Shown here one piece after another: positions 47,201 to 58,915 of a DNA stretch of 64,000 nucleotides. A program made the translations under genes and the position numbers. Numbering within the stretch: position 1 is the first letter of the stretch; each line of letters opens with the position of its first letter. Origin of the DNA: Cloeon dipterum (lineage: Eukaryota > Arthropoda > Insecta > Ephemeroptera > Baetidae); assembly GCF_949628265.1 (NCBI RefSeq), contig NC_088787.1, positions 8,236,501 through 8,300,500 of the forward strand, read 5' to 3'. The notes beneath the pieces are model-generated. The model was not told where the DNA came from. It worked only from the letters and a program-made list of their open reading frames with translations, and did no database searches.

Positions 47201-50200
47201 TCGTACTAAAATTTTTATTTTTAAAAAAATTAAATCCCCTTAATTCATTCAATAATTTTTATATTTGTAGGAGCTATGAAATGTCTGGCAAAAATTTCGA
47301 TTCATTTCCATTTTACTTCTCAAAACAAGTCACTTCCCGGAAATGAATACAAAAAACATTTAAAATCACCAGTGTTTGCAAAAATCCGCATTTCAAAAAC
47401 GTTGTATACTGAAATTTTGTGGATTTTTACTGATGATCAATGACAAAAAGACAAAATGACAAATCAATAAGAATGCCACAGGTTTCACCAAAAGACTAAC
47501 AATTTTAACACTTCATCGTAATTTTCCAAATGTTCTGACCTTTTGGCGCGAAATTTGACCTTTTTGGAGTAAAATTAAGAAAAAATGAGGAAAAACTCAG
47601 CGGGGACCAGATTCGTGCGACGCGCAGATATGGCGTCCAGTGGAGAATGGCGCGAAAAAACGGTCACGTGAAAAAGCGCGAAAAGAAGCAGGTTTTCGTC
47701 AATATTGTGACATAATTGCATTTCTTGTACTAATTGTGTCTTTTGGATTGTAAAAACAAACTCTTAACACTCGTACGGCAATCCAAAGAGAGCTTTTTGT
47801 TTCCCACATTCAGACGCCATCTTGGATCTGCGCAGTACGAACCAATTTTATCGAACATCTGGACCCGCTGGAAAAACCCAAAACTGGTGGTTTTATTTCC
47901 ATCTGTTTTTTTTTAGCAAAAATTACACATTTGTGAAAATTTAATTTGTTTATGAGCCCCATTTTGGTTTTTGTACTTTTAAGCACTCATAAAGTATTAC
48001 AAAAGTATTTATGGTGGTGCTGAAATTATCTTTTTTCATCCCGTGGAGGCCATCAAAACTAAAATTTGAACATGTCTGAAATACCAAAGACGTAATCAGA
48101 TTTTTGGCAGCGATGAGCACACCTTTCAACCAGTTTACGAGCGAACCAACTGGTCGGCGTTTAAACTTAATGGACGTGCGGCAGACTCCTATTTTGCATT
48201 TTAACAGACAATTTACATACCGTACTTGCATCGAATGCTAAAATTAGAGAGGAACGTCGCAAAAATAGCGCGTCCACTTCCTGGTGCTCAGCAGCACGGA
48301 TTCAAATTGAAACGGATTTTTTTCATCTTCAGCCGGGCAAAATTAATTTTCGCAACTGGCTATAAACTTCTCAAAATATTTGGACGAGCTAGCGGGCGGT
48401 CGGTCGGTCGGTCGGCAAGGACAGTTTTTCTAACGCGCAGAGACACGTGTTTACGCGAGCGAGGTGGCAAAAAAGGTGTTTTCGTTGGTGCCAAAGCGGA
48501 ATTTCAGTGCGCGCGAGACGAAATGGAAGAAAACGGCCAAGGCTGCTGACATAATTATAAACTAACAGCAGCCAACGTGTACGAATCACACGCGTTTTCA
48601 CTCTCTTCTTCAAGGAAAGCATGCGCTTGTCTTCTCTGAAGGAATTGTGTTGTTGTTGGCAGATTTGTGCGCTCTGAGCTGCGTACATCCATTCTTCAGC
48701 GCGCTATTTACTCGCGTCACGTGCGCCTTGTACGCCGTTTCTTTTCGGTTGTTCAACTCAGATTTTGTGCTCAACTTTAAAAAAATAAATTTAGTAGAAT
48801 TATAACTAAAAGTTAATTAATACAATTTTAAACCCAATTAGCACAACCACAAATTTGAAAATTTACAATTTTAAAAATTTTTGCAGCATAAATAGGTTTC
48901 AAATTAAATTGTTAACATAATATTGTGATAATGTTTGTATATTTTGTTTTGAATTATTTGTGCTTTCTTATAAAATAAATATTTACGAATGAAAAATGTA
49001 TTAATTTTTCTATAAATAATTTTGTGCTTTAATAATTGAGACTTTATCATGATAATCTTGTATAATGCTACCTCATTGGTGCAACTTATTATTATTTATT
49101 TCTATTTGAATTCATAATTTCCTCACGAAAAGCCGGTTCAATCCCAAGTGCAATAGAAATGAGCCATCCAACAACAACATTTAACCGAAATCGACAGTAT
49201 TTTTGTCATAATTAAGAGCAATATTTGACAATTTACTTCTTTATTTGAGGGCAAACGAGAAAGTTTAGGAATAATTTCAAAGTGTGCAATTTCCTAATTT
49301 CCGCATTTTTCTTTCAAAATGGTTATATTTGGCTCCTCCAAACATGACAGAGAGCACGATAAAGTCTTTTGAGTTATAACATGCTCATTATTTTGCGAAA
49401 TCATGATTATAAGAATGAAAATTATATTTGATACAAGTAACAAAAGTAAAATGTTTTGAATTTCTCTGTTAATTTCAACCTACTTGTGAGGCGGCTGATA
49501 ATTTAAGCACCGTTCGACGCACCTTAGCTAGGCGCAACCAACTGTGTCCGGTTTTGGATAATTCGGACGTTTTTCGAATTGCTACGAATTTTTGAATGCG
49601 TGTATTTTAGAAAAGACGAAATTTTAACAATAATATTGATTTTATTTTTGTTAAAATTCGACGGGTAGAGGGATTTCGACACAGAAAGTCTTGATCGATT
49701 CGTCACGGCAAGCCCTACCACCTGACGTACCCTTTTCAGGGTACCCTACCCTGAGATCGGTCCCGGTGCGCGGGGACTGTTTTTCGTTCCCGACCGAGGG
49801 GGCCCCCCACACGTAAGCGTAACACGCTTGTATAAAAGGATAAGCGGTGTTCAGCGAAATGTGAAAAGATGCAAAAAAAACGCGATAAACTTGTCCTTAT
49901 ACACTGAAGAGTTTAAGAGGTTTCAGCCTCCAGCACTTTCAATTCACAGCTACAATTTTTAAATCAAAAACATCATAAAAAGTTTGCTTTATCAACGCTT
50001 GAAAATATTGGAACCCTAAATTTTCACCCGGACCTGCTTTCATAATTCACAGAGCGAGTTTTAATTTAAAAATTTCCAAGCATCAAAATTTTAAAATATT
50101 TACGACACTTTTTGAAAAGCAAAAGTTGCATTATAGACCCTCAGAAAAATTCAATTCAACATTTTTGTGTTCAGGTTTAATAAATTTATCCCTTACAGAT

Positions 50201-53200
50201 CTTATTTCAAAACCAGGGAGTTTGACTTAAAATCTTTTTCCAATCTTATAAAGATTTAAATTTAAATCTTTTAACTCTCAATTTAGCAGGTTATTTGTTT
50301 TTCTAGAAGGAATGCAGGAAACCGATATAGTTGTTCCCAAAACAAATAAAAACATAAGTGAATGCGTCTGCTAATGAACATCATAAACCAATAACAGACG
50401 ATTTCCGTCCATTCCTAACGCTCCGATATTCTCGCATTAAAGAAGAAATCAATCAAGTTTGCGGGTTTACGCTATATATCTCGGCCGCTTTCATCAGTGC
50501 CGGTTAATGCGCGGTCGGGGCGCAATTTGCAATCTCTCTCGCACGACAACGGCGGGGCAAACACTCATTAATCGCTTTTCTCCGTTGGTTACTCCAGATG
50601 ATACACTCGCCGACTGAAATAGCAGAGCGCATAAAGAGCTAAAAGGGTGCCGATAGTAAATTATCGCGTGTTGCTGCGTGTGTAATATGCCTCGTAAGGC
50701 GAGCGGCGCCGCGTGCTTTATTCACGCATACTTGCTCGCTGACTGAGTGCACTGCACAACACCGTGAAAGAGAAGAGCGCGCCGCGCATCATTGTTGGTA
50801 GCCTCGACCGAGAGTATTTGCGCGCGCCTCATTCTAATTTAGCACCAAAGCAAAAGCACTCAATCATCGGGAAAGCGGAGACTTGGCTTATTTTAGAGAC
50901 CGCACGCCGCGCGCCTCAGACGTGACTCACTCACCGTTTGCTTTGTTTCGCGCCTTTTGCCCCAAAATTAAGCACGTGAATGGCGGACATTTTTTTCCTT
51001 CCAAGAAATTATTAAAAAAAGAAAACTATTTCCTGTGGTAATGTGAAACTGGAATAAATAAAGCGTGAGATATTCCGATTAAAAAGAACACATACAAGCA
51101 AAATTTGAAATGATTTTATTGTTATATTATTTATGTTATGTGTGTGTGCTGCATGCATTAATTTGTTTATAAACAAACAAATAAACAAATAAAATTTTCA
51201 GATTATTGATTTCAAAATTTTTACGCAGTGAGGTTTAACCGAATTAAAAGATTATTTTGCAGCCTATCGTGCATAATTAATTTGCCAAGATATAAAAAAT
51301 TAAATTATTAATTATGATACAAGATTTTAATATTTTCAAATTAACAAATAAAATATTTATGTACAATTTTAATTTTTCTATTTAGTTCTGAATTACACTA
51401 ATTATAAAATAAAATTTTGTCACATTGGTGCATGTGAAGAGAAATTTAGTTAATGAAATTTAAAAGACGCCATATGAATACAAAAATAGAACAATTTTAT
51501 TGCGAAAATTGTAATTCTGATATTATTGTTGTTAATTTTAACTTGCGAGTGTCAATGAGACTCAAGAAATTATGTTAATTAAATTTAGTTTATGAGAACA
51601 ATTTTTATCGCCTTTACGGCGATATCTCGGGCTCTGGGTTTACCACATACTTTGCGTATATTTGATAACAGCCTTACACGCGGCATGAAGGTTTGGTCAA
51701 AAATGGTTAGACTCTACTTCGTCTTGGTTGTCGTTTTGTTATTCCTTCTTATTCTGGAAGTGAAAACGCTGACATGCGACGTCAAGGAAGAGCGAACGGC
51801 AGCCCCAGGTATGTTAATAAGATAGATAAACTCAAGTCAATGATAAAAAATGGACAAAGAGAGGAGGATTTTTAAAGAATTTTTGATTTAAAAAACGTTT
51901 TGGTGAAAACACATGAATATGCCTCTTCCAATTTTTAACAAGAGTTCAAAATTAATAAAGCCTGTTAAATATTTAAAATCTAATATTATCTGCAACAGTG
52001 TTTGACAGTGGTGAAAATTTGAGCTACAAAGATTGTGGTGTGAATGAGCACGGTTCCAAGTTAAAGCCACCGTGGAGAGTATGGATTCGAGGCAAACAGC
52101 GCGCGTGCCGTGGCATTCTTTTTTCAAAAACGGCTGTCATTACCCGTTTGTATATATTATTGTCCTTAAACAAAATTGCAATAACAACAATATCTTTAGA
52201 CGCTTGCGTTAAGGCAATTACCGAATTCGAGGAGAGTAGAGACAAATTTTACGCGTACCTGGGCGACTGCTTTGAAACAAAAAATGAAAATATCTGTCTC
52301 AGCAACGATAAAGGACTAAAGCTCATGGTTTGTGAATTTAATTTTGAAATAATTACATTTAAACTGGAGCATTTTTAGGTAAAGAACGTGACCAGGTTGA
52401 AAGTAAATCCTCGCAGCGAGATTTATGTTTGGAGGATTGAAAAGAGCACGAATTTCAATACTCAACACATAAGTCCAATTTGTTTGTTCAACCGCAAAAG
52501 TGGAAATGTTTTGGGCAAGTACGACCATCCCATCGTCCACAACGATGCTCTGACTGTAATGAATTAATGTCGAAAGATGACTTATGCTAGTTATTTTTAT
52601 CAGTATTTCACAGATAAGGTGAAGCCAGCAAATATTTCAAATTGTGTGAATAAACGATTTTACAAAGACGCAGACTGTGCGCATTTGAACATGCTAATAT
52701 GCGTGGATATCAATTTGTCGTCTGGCAAAATTCTGTAAGTATTTCTAATAAATATGTTAGAGATAAAGATTTTTAAATATAAAAGGGATCTTCCCCAAAA
52801 AATATATTTTGTTTAAAAGTTGGTAATTAAAACAATTCAAATTAGACACAAAGATTCAATGCTATTAGAATATTAATGAAGAACCAAATTAGTTCTTAAG
52901 TTTCAATTCACATATTATCGCACAAACAATTTTTGTCAAGAAGTTTAAGAAGAAAAACTTTCTGTCATAAAGGGTCATTGATGAAATAATTATTTTTAAC
53001 GACAGAAAGAAGACTAGTGAATATCTCCTGGACCATCACAAAGGCCGATTTTTCCTGCGAGGAATCAGCCACCGAAATTACGAAAGAGTCAGGCACCGCG
53101 CTTTCATCGATTTGTTGCCAATCATGCATCAAGTTGTTTCAGCAGCGAGCGGCATTTGGATCATGGCCAAAATCCCTACGGCCCCCAAAGCAACCAGTTT

Positions 53201-56200
53201 GAGGAGCAATCATAAAAAATATCTTAGTCCTTTTATTTTTTCAAACAGATTTTACAAATGGTGGACCAGAGAATTTAAGTTTCCCCGGCTGTGGAAAGAG
53301 AAGAATATTCAAAAGAGAGTCTTTGGATTTGGAGCCAGCAACCATTGTGAAAGGATTCGACGCTTCATCCGACCCAGCTGGCCACCCTTGGCACGCGGAA
53401 ATCAGATACGCAGACAATTCATCCAAGCACGGATTCTGTGGGGGATCTCTGATTTCTAAACGAGCTGTTTTGACAGGTTTTTAGTTTTGTTTTAACTGGC
53501 GTGTTTAGTAAAATTAAGAAGCTTTTCAAGATTTAATTAAAACCGCACCCTTTGAATCAGCGGGAGCCAGATGTACGATAAAATTGGTTCCCAGTGCGCA
53601 GATCCAAGATGGCGTGTGATTGTGGGAAACAAAAAGCTCTATTTGGATTACCGTACGAGTGTCAAGAGTTTGTTTTTACGATCCAAAAGACACAATTAGC
53701 ACAAGTAATGCAAATTTTGTCACAATATTGACCAAAACTTGGCTCTTTTCGCGCTTTTTCGCGTGACCGTTTTTCGCGCCACTCTCCACCGGACGCCATA
53801 TCTGCGCGTCGCACGAATCTGGACCCCGCTGCTTTAAATAATGAAAATATTTTCTGATTTAAAAATAATTTTCTTCCGTTCAGCTGCTCATTGCTTCGTT
53901 ATTGAGAATGTAACCGCAAACGACGTAATTGTAACCCTTGGCCTGTCTGATGTGCGCAAGAGGAATAAAAAACATGTACAATCACAAACAGTAATTACCG
54001 CAAATTTCTTGAAAAATAACTTCAAAAACATAGTTCAACAGCCATCACGATTGGTTATCCACCCTGACTTCAATCTGGAGAGCAACAGCAATGATATCGC
54101 TTTGGTTCTGTTCCCTCGCGACTTTAAAATTACAAAAAAGGTCATCCCAATTTGTCTGTGGAACGAGGACTACAGCTTGGACCGAATTTTGGATTTGACA
54201 GGAGTGGTGGGTTGTGAAGTAAAATTATTGCACTGCGTGGACACGAATAAACATCCTCCAGGTGTTTGGTTGGGGATATCTGGCGAATCACAAACAACCG
54301 AACGTTTTGCAGGCGGCCAACATGCCGATTCGGTCCTACAAAGATTGCTTTTTGCAGCGAAGGCAGTTTTTCGGGCCCTACATGAAGCCCGGATTGAACT
54401 TCTGTGCCGGCCATTCAAATGGTTGGTAAATCTCCTTATTTAAAATCATTTAATATATTGTTTTAAATTCTGCAGGAACGACTACGTGTGAAGGAGACAG
54501 CGGTGCTGGTCTCGCCATAATGAAAAACGACATTTGGTTCATTCGCGGGGTGGAAAGCTTCGGTCGGGGAGAAATCTTGACGCTGAGCGACGGCTCAAAG
54601 AGGAATGTTTGCCAGACAGGCTTTTACACTTTGTACACTGACCTTGGGAATTACATCAAGTGGATCGTGGAGAATGTTCAGGATATGAATTAAAATAAAT
54701 TAAACCATTTTCTTATAAACGCTCTCCAATCGATACAATTAATCAAGGTTAGAAGTATTGATTAAATGATCGAATTAAATCTTTATATAAATTTAACAAA
54801 ATTATTTCTAATGTGCACATATCGTTTAATAATGTAAAACAAGACTTTGCGTGTTTGAGAAACTGCATGTTAAAAGGAAAATGTTAACTGTGGTAGTGAA
54901 AAAGAAATATATTGAGGATTTTAAATATATCTTCTCACTAAAATGATGTCTATTTTTGAGGGGGCTTGGGCTAAATTTAGACAGGTGTGGGATGAACTTA
55001 GATGGGTTTGGAGCCAATATAAACGGCCTTAAACCCAATATTTTCCTTACGAATTTCTTGCCAATTAAATCTAATTCACCGAGTTTGCAATTTTGTACAT
55101 GATTTCTTGTTCCAAGAGGATCTTTAAGGTTTAAATCCCATGAGCTGTAAAAAAATTGTTTCAAATTCTATTTTTATTTAAATGTATTTTTCATTGCGAA
55201 AAACCATCGGTGTTTCATTTTTATTTTTAATTTCATCTTGAAAGTATTTTTTATTTAACTGATTTTAAAAAACGCGTGTTTTACCGAACCTTGTCTACAA
55301 TTATTCGGTTTTATCGCTTTTAATATTGAGTCGCGTATTTGGTTGACTCACCCTCGTCCATGGAGACCTGTCGGAAGTGCAGCAGGTCGGACTTGCCACC
55401 GACGAGCACGCAGGGCACCGGACAGTTGGCCCCTCTGCGCGCCTCCTTGACCTGCTGCTTGGCCAGCCGCAACATCTCGAAGGACAGCTTGTCCGTGATC
55501 GAGAAGACGAACACGAAGCCGTCGGCCCAGGCAGCCGTCTCGCTGCTGCACAGTTGCTGCTGGACGCCGCCCCCGCCAGAAGAGGCGGCCATCCTTGCCG
55601 GACAGGAGTCTACGATCTCGAAAACAACCGTGTCGCCGTCCACCAGCGCCTCATGCTTGTACCTCGCCTCTGCAAAAAAAAAAAAAACACAAGATAAAGG
55701 GAGCAATTTTAATTGGAGTAAAAAATTAATAAAATTTTAATCAAAAATCAAGGTGATTAAAAAGAAATAGATTCAAAATTACAATTAGTAGAGCTGAACA
55801 TTATAATACACTTCCTCGGAAATTTGGATCGAGTATCTTTTCCCAACTAAATTTTAAAATATTGGGAATACAAGGAATTTAAGAAAATGGAAAATAAACA
55901 AATTTATTCCTTTGAACCATGACCTAGGTATTGACAAAATTTTATTATGCTCAGAACAATATTTTACGCCATTTTCAAAATTTTATGTATCGCTGTAACC
56001 TTGACAAAGGGTTGGATTTGGTTTTTGCGTCAGTTTTTTAGTGATTATTTCAACACTCAGATCTGTGTGTCATTGGGAGAAGTTACTGGGAAAAGGCGCT
56101 GTCACAGCATTGTGACGATAGTGACACAAATAATTGTTCTCACTATGCCAAAATTGTCACCACCGAAGCTATGGTTCTAGTTGCAAAATCCGCACACCAT

Positions 56201-57568
56201 TCGACTCGTCTCAACCTTTACTAGAAAGCCGAAGAGTTTTGAGGGTGATCAACTCGCATCCCCCTTCCATCCCATTCATTTAGTAACGATAGAAATCACG
56301 TCGCTTTGCACTTTCAGCTAACTCTTTTTTTTATTCGCCGACATTACAGCGAGTATATCATGGCTTTTTTAATATTTTAATTACTATAATGTTATAATGA
56401 TTCTATGAAATAAATTAAAATAAATTTTTCAATCAAAATTATCTTAAATTAATTAAAATCAACACCAAACTACCACCTTTTCCTTTTTAGAGAGCGAAAC
56501 GTTAAAATTAATAATCCTAATAGCAGAACCAGAAATTTCTTCGAATTTTTACCAATAAGCTTTTAATACGCGGAGGTAGAAAAATGCAAATTGGAGTTGG
56601 TGGCGATCAGATGACCCCCAGAAACCATTCGCTGTTTATAGGCGATTGAGACAAGTCAAACGGTGTTCAGTTTTTGTATATTTTAATACTCAAATTCAAA
56701 ATTTAGTGATGACAGTCTAGCAAAAATTGATCCCTTTTTTGGTAATATTGCAAAACTTGATTAGTCTGTTAATTAAACCACGTTTATTGTGTGAATTAAT
56801 CTTGTAATTAATTATATTACAAAAGTTATTATATTTTTTTTTAAAATGCAAATGAATCCGAAAATCTAATCATCAAAAGCTTAACATTTTACATTTTTAA
56901 AAGCTCGTCAGGCAGGAAATATTTTTCCATGAAAAATAATTTTCGCATATTTAATAACGAAAAACTGTCTATACCGATTGACTTTAAAACGTCTTAGACC
57001 GACTAAATTGCTCCGAAAAAAGAATCTAAAAATAGTCAACTACGTACTAAACCATAAAAAAATAACAGCCGTAAGTGTAATAAGATTAAAAGTTAATTTG
57101 ACATACTGAAATTTCCATTAAAGAAATACTTAATACATTTAAAAATACTGAAATTATATCACCAATATTCTGTTACAGACGCACACTTTAACCAGATAAA
57201 AAGTGTGGAGCGTTGTTTAACGAAATTAAATTCTTCTTATAAAATAATGTTTTTATTTTAGAAACTTTAATATAATAATATTTTCTTAAAACATCGCAAA
57301 ATGAACTGTTACGCGAAAAAATATACCTCAAGCGATAAAAATGTCATTTTGATTTACGCGCGGTGACTCACCGTTTTGATGGTCGTATTCGCCGATATAT
57401 CTTTTGGTCAAAAAGCGAACAGTCAGCGCTGCAAAGAAAACAGTTGACACAATTTAGCACTGCGCCGTGACAAAGCGTGGGAAACTGACCGGTTTTTCCG
57501 ACGCCGGAGGCTCCGATGACCGCGACTTTCACTTCGGTCAGGCCGGATTTTTTTCTGCGAATGTTCAT
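44212..57568 (-). CDS. Ras-like protein of RERG/RASL type with degraded G motifs, 230 aa
   Basis: Four exons: 57490-57568, 57372-57428, 55352-55669 and 44212-44450 (TGA), with GT-AG borders and each junction in phase 1. The start MNIRRKKSGLTEVKVAVIG leads into an intact P-loop, GASGVGKT (residues 19-26), and RFLTKRYIGEYD, closely like RERG/RASL12. Later motifs are lost. The switch I Thr is Gln44 (YDHQN). The DTAGQE switch II motif is DSCPAR (67-71), followed by a Gly/Ser insert near 75-80. NKxD is GKSD (137-140). SAK is AAA (167-169). There is no C-terminal CAAX; the tail is basic then ends KSDSALP. GTP hydrolysis is therefore doubtful. The last intron (10.9 kb) holds a complete protease gene on the other strand. 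Confidence 0.9.
44540..44756 (+). repeat. Partial arm of the long inverted-repeat family
   Basis: Contains GACACTGCGAAATCCTGGA, TGTCTCCTTACTTGAAATCT, AGAGTTTCCC and GCTGTTGGACAGAT in the same order as 25075-25460, then stops early. It lies in the last intron of the Ras-like gene. Confidence 0.7.
45187..45304. repeat. Hairpin-bearing short repeat, copy 2
   Basis: Sister of 43745-43862. The stem is kept as 8 bp (GCAACCCG at 45227-45234 with CGGGTTGC at 45253-45260), although the loop sequence has changed. Flanks are unrelated AT-rich DNA. Confidence 0.65.
47598..47870. mobile_element. hAT-type MITE, copy 3
   Basis: A 273-base copy in the same orientation as copy 2, starting CAGCGGGGACCAGATTC and ending CTGGACCCGCTG. 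The flanking 8-mers GAAAAACT (47590-47597) and GAAAAACC (47871-47878) match at 7 of 8 bases. Confidence 0.85.
48397..48415. repeat. CGGT tetranucleotide microsatellite
   Basis: Four tandem CGGT units plus CGG, inside a GC-rich patch of the Ras-like gene's last intron. Confidence 0.8.
49700..49860. other. GC-rich element with TATA box, possible LTR fragment
   Basis: A sharply GC-rich stretch includes inverted words GGGTACCC and CCCGGTGCGCGGGG. It is followed by TATAAAAG (49831-49838) and a TCAGC initiator-like site at 49851-49855. This promoter-like order and foreign composition suggest a solo LTR or other transposon promoter, but no ends or target duplication could be defined. Confidence 0.25.
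51162..51192. promoter_or_regulatory. Forkhead-type motif cluster
   Basis: The perfect 16-base palindrome TTTGTTTATAAACAAA (51162-51177) is followed by CAAATAAACAAATAAA, giving several forkhead cores (TGTTTA or TAAACA) within 31 bases. It lies 510 bases upstream of the protease ATG. Such words also arise by chance in AT-rich DNA. Confidence 0.25.
51703..54693 (+). CDS. Two-domain S1A serine protease (degenerate domain plus intact domain), about 602 aa
   Basis: Ten coding exons: 51703-51808, 51999-52145, 52200-52327, 52379-52555, 52604-52734, 53006-53196, 53249-53476, 53884-54206, 54262-54421, 54476-54693 (TAA). A strongly hydrophobic N-terminus (YFVLVVVLLFLLILEV) is a signal peptide or anchor. 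The first domain (about 45-300) is protease-like (PWRVWIRGK, CRGILFSKTAVIT, ISPICLF) but lacks a catalytic His in place and any GDSGG. The second domain is complete: CGGSLISKRAVLTAAHC (His372), NDIAL (Asp440), CEGDSGAG (Ser539). The residue before the IVKG neo-N-terminus is Thr, not Arg, and the S1-pocket position is Thr533, so it is not trypsin-like. The 54-base intron 52146-52199 is in frame; without splicing the product would be 620 aa. Nested inside the Ras-like gene's last intron, opposite strand. Confidence 0.85.
53558..53831. mobile_element. hAT-type MITE, copy 4
   Basis: A 274-base copy in copy 1 orientation, starting CAGCGGGAGCCAGATG and ending TCTGGACCCCGCTG. It is flanked by CTTTGAAT (53550-53557) and CTTTAAAT (53832-53839), which match at 7 of 8 bases. 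It fills most of intron 7 of the protease gene (53477-53883) without disturbing the splice sites. Confidence 0.88.
54694..54699 (+). terminator. Poly(A) signal of protease gene
   Basis: AATAAA directly abuts the stop codon TAA. This very short distance is compatible with a compact 3'-UTR; no other canonical signal is nearby. Confidence 0.5.
54700..55351. other. Intronic spacer, nothing recognised
   Basis: AT-rich remainder of the Ras-like gene's last intron between the nested gene and exon 3. Confidence 0.4.
55670..57371. other. Intron 2 of Ras-like gene, nothing recognised
   Basis: AT-rich intron with a long T-tract before the exon 3 acceptor (plus-strand poly-A at 55673-55687). Short ORFs lack family motifs. 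Confidence 0.4.
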
Positions 57569-58915
57569 GGCGGTCGTCGAATCAGATTGTCTTCTTGTCA
57601 CGCAGACACCATCGCGCGTGTGAAGAGCAGACCACCGACTGGCGCGCGCTGAAAACACGTCTGCTTCGCTTGTTTCCGAATCCGAAAATAGACAAATCTC
57701 TCAGACCGCTCACTGCCGCCACCAGTCAAAACAGCGAATCTCCAATCGAAATAATATTGGGACCTCTGCTTTTTGATACTTCGAAACAAACGCATCTATA
57801 TTTTTTTCTTATAGCATCATAAACTAAATTAATTATAAAAAGTGACAAACTAAATGTATCTACTTAAGGTAATCGAAAATTATTAAATCGATTAAATCTC
57901 CATTCTGCTACAGCAATTTTTATTTTAAATTGATGTTTTAAATAAATGTTCATAAGCTATTTATATTTAACGCATTTACTTTGACAAATATGTGACGTTC
58001 TTTGAATATTTATTTTTTCTTGACTTATTTTATTGGGCAGGAATCATACAATTTAAAGCCATTTTCAAACCATGTTGAAAAGACGTCTTTTTAAATCCCT
58101 CAATAAGTGAATTTAAGCAGCCTAAATACAGCCAAAAATCTGTTCAAAAGGGCAAAAAGCTCTACTACTCAAGGGGAAATTTTTAGAGTTTCAAAATATT
58201 CAGGTACAGTAAAGTATACAACCCGAAGTATTTTGAAATCATTTTCCAGCAAGGCAATTTCCTAAATATAAATTAGGCATCCATTGCAAGCTTGTTGATG
58301 ATCTGATAAATTCAGTATAATTATATTTTTAGGGAGAAAAATGAAATTTTAAATTTTATTTGGTGTCATTTTTTAATTCTAAACGCTTTCTAAATAGAAA
58401 AAGGTATCTTCCAATTGTTAAACATTTTTCAATAAGGGATTTGGTTAGGTTCTTTTGCCACGTTTGCTAAACAAGGAGCTGTTAAATTTAGACAGCAAAT
58501 AAACGTCATGTATACACAAAATTTTATTTGATATCTCAAGTGAAAAACTTTATTTGAAACATAAAACCTCAATAAAAGACGTTGAAGTGAAAAAAAAATT
58601 TAATTTTTAAAAACGGACGCATTCAAAACCTTAAATTACGTGAAAAATCCAAAACCATCGAAATTTGACTTTTTTTCCTTAAACACATTCTAAAAAATTA
58701 AAATGTGACAAAATTTTAACAAATTCACAACTATTTATTTCAAGCCCAAAATTTGTGTCATCATTTGTTTTCCCAAACGTTGATGCGGTGGTGTTAGTAG
58801 AAACTATGGAATTTTTTGTTTTGCTACATCCGATTTACACCGTCACCGTTTGCGCTGTTGGAAAATATTCCATAGTTTTGTAGTCCTCATGTGCAGTTGA
58901 ATTTCCCATGGCAAC
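57569..58915. other. Divergent intergenic region between Ras-like and lectin-OBP genes
   Basis: Bases 57569-57730 are GC-richer and likely the 5'-UTR and promoter of the minus-strand Ras-like gene. The middle is AT-rich. From about 58555 the sequence is duplicated at about 62870-63207 as the upstream region of the lectin-OBP paralogue. No TATA box is visible before either lectin ATG; both copies share ATTCCATAGTTTTGTAGT-like or very similar words at about -50. Confidence 0.5.

Larger units (their letters stand above)
45305..51702. other. Intronic DNA of Ras-like gene upstream of nested protease gene
   Basis: No exon could be supported. Three GC-rich patches stand out, at about 46360-46870, 48330-48560 and 50450-50960, rich in GCGCGC and CGCC words. 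They could be enhancers or alternative promoters of the Ras-like gene or of the nested gene. Otherwise AT-rich, with one MITE (47598), a short CGGT repeat (48397) and a compact GC-rich element near 49700-49860. Confidence 0.4.

Noticed and set aside
55339-55740. Plus-strand ORFs of 133 and 106 codons
   Set aside because: Antisense shadows of Ras-like exon 3.
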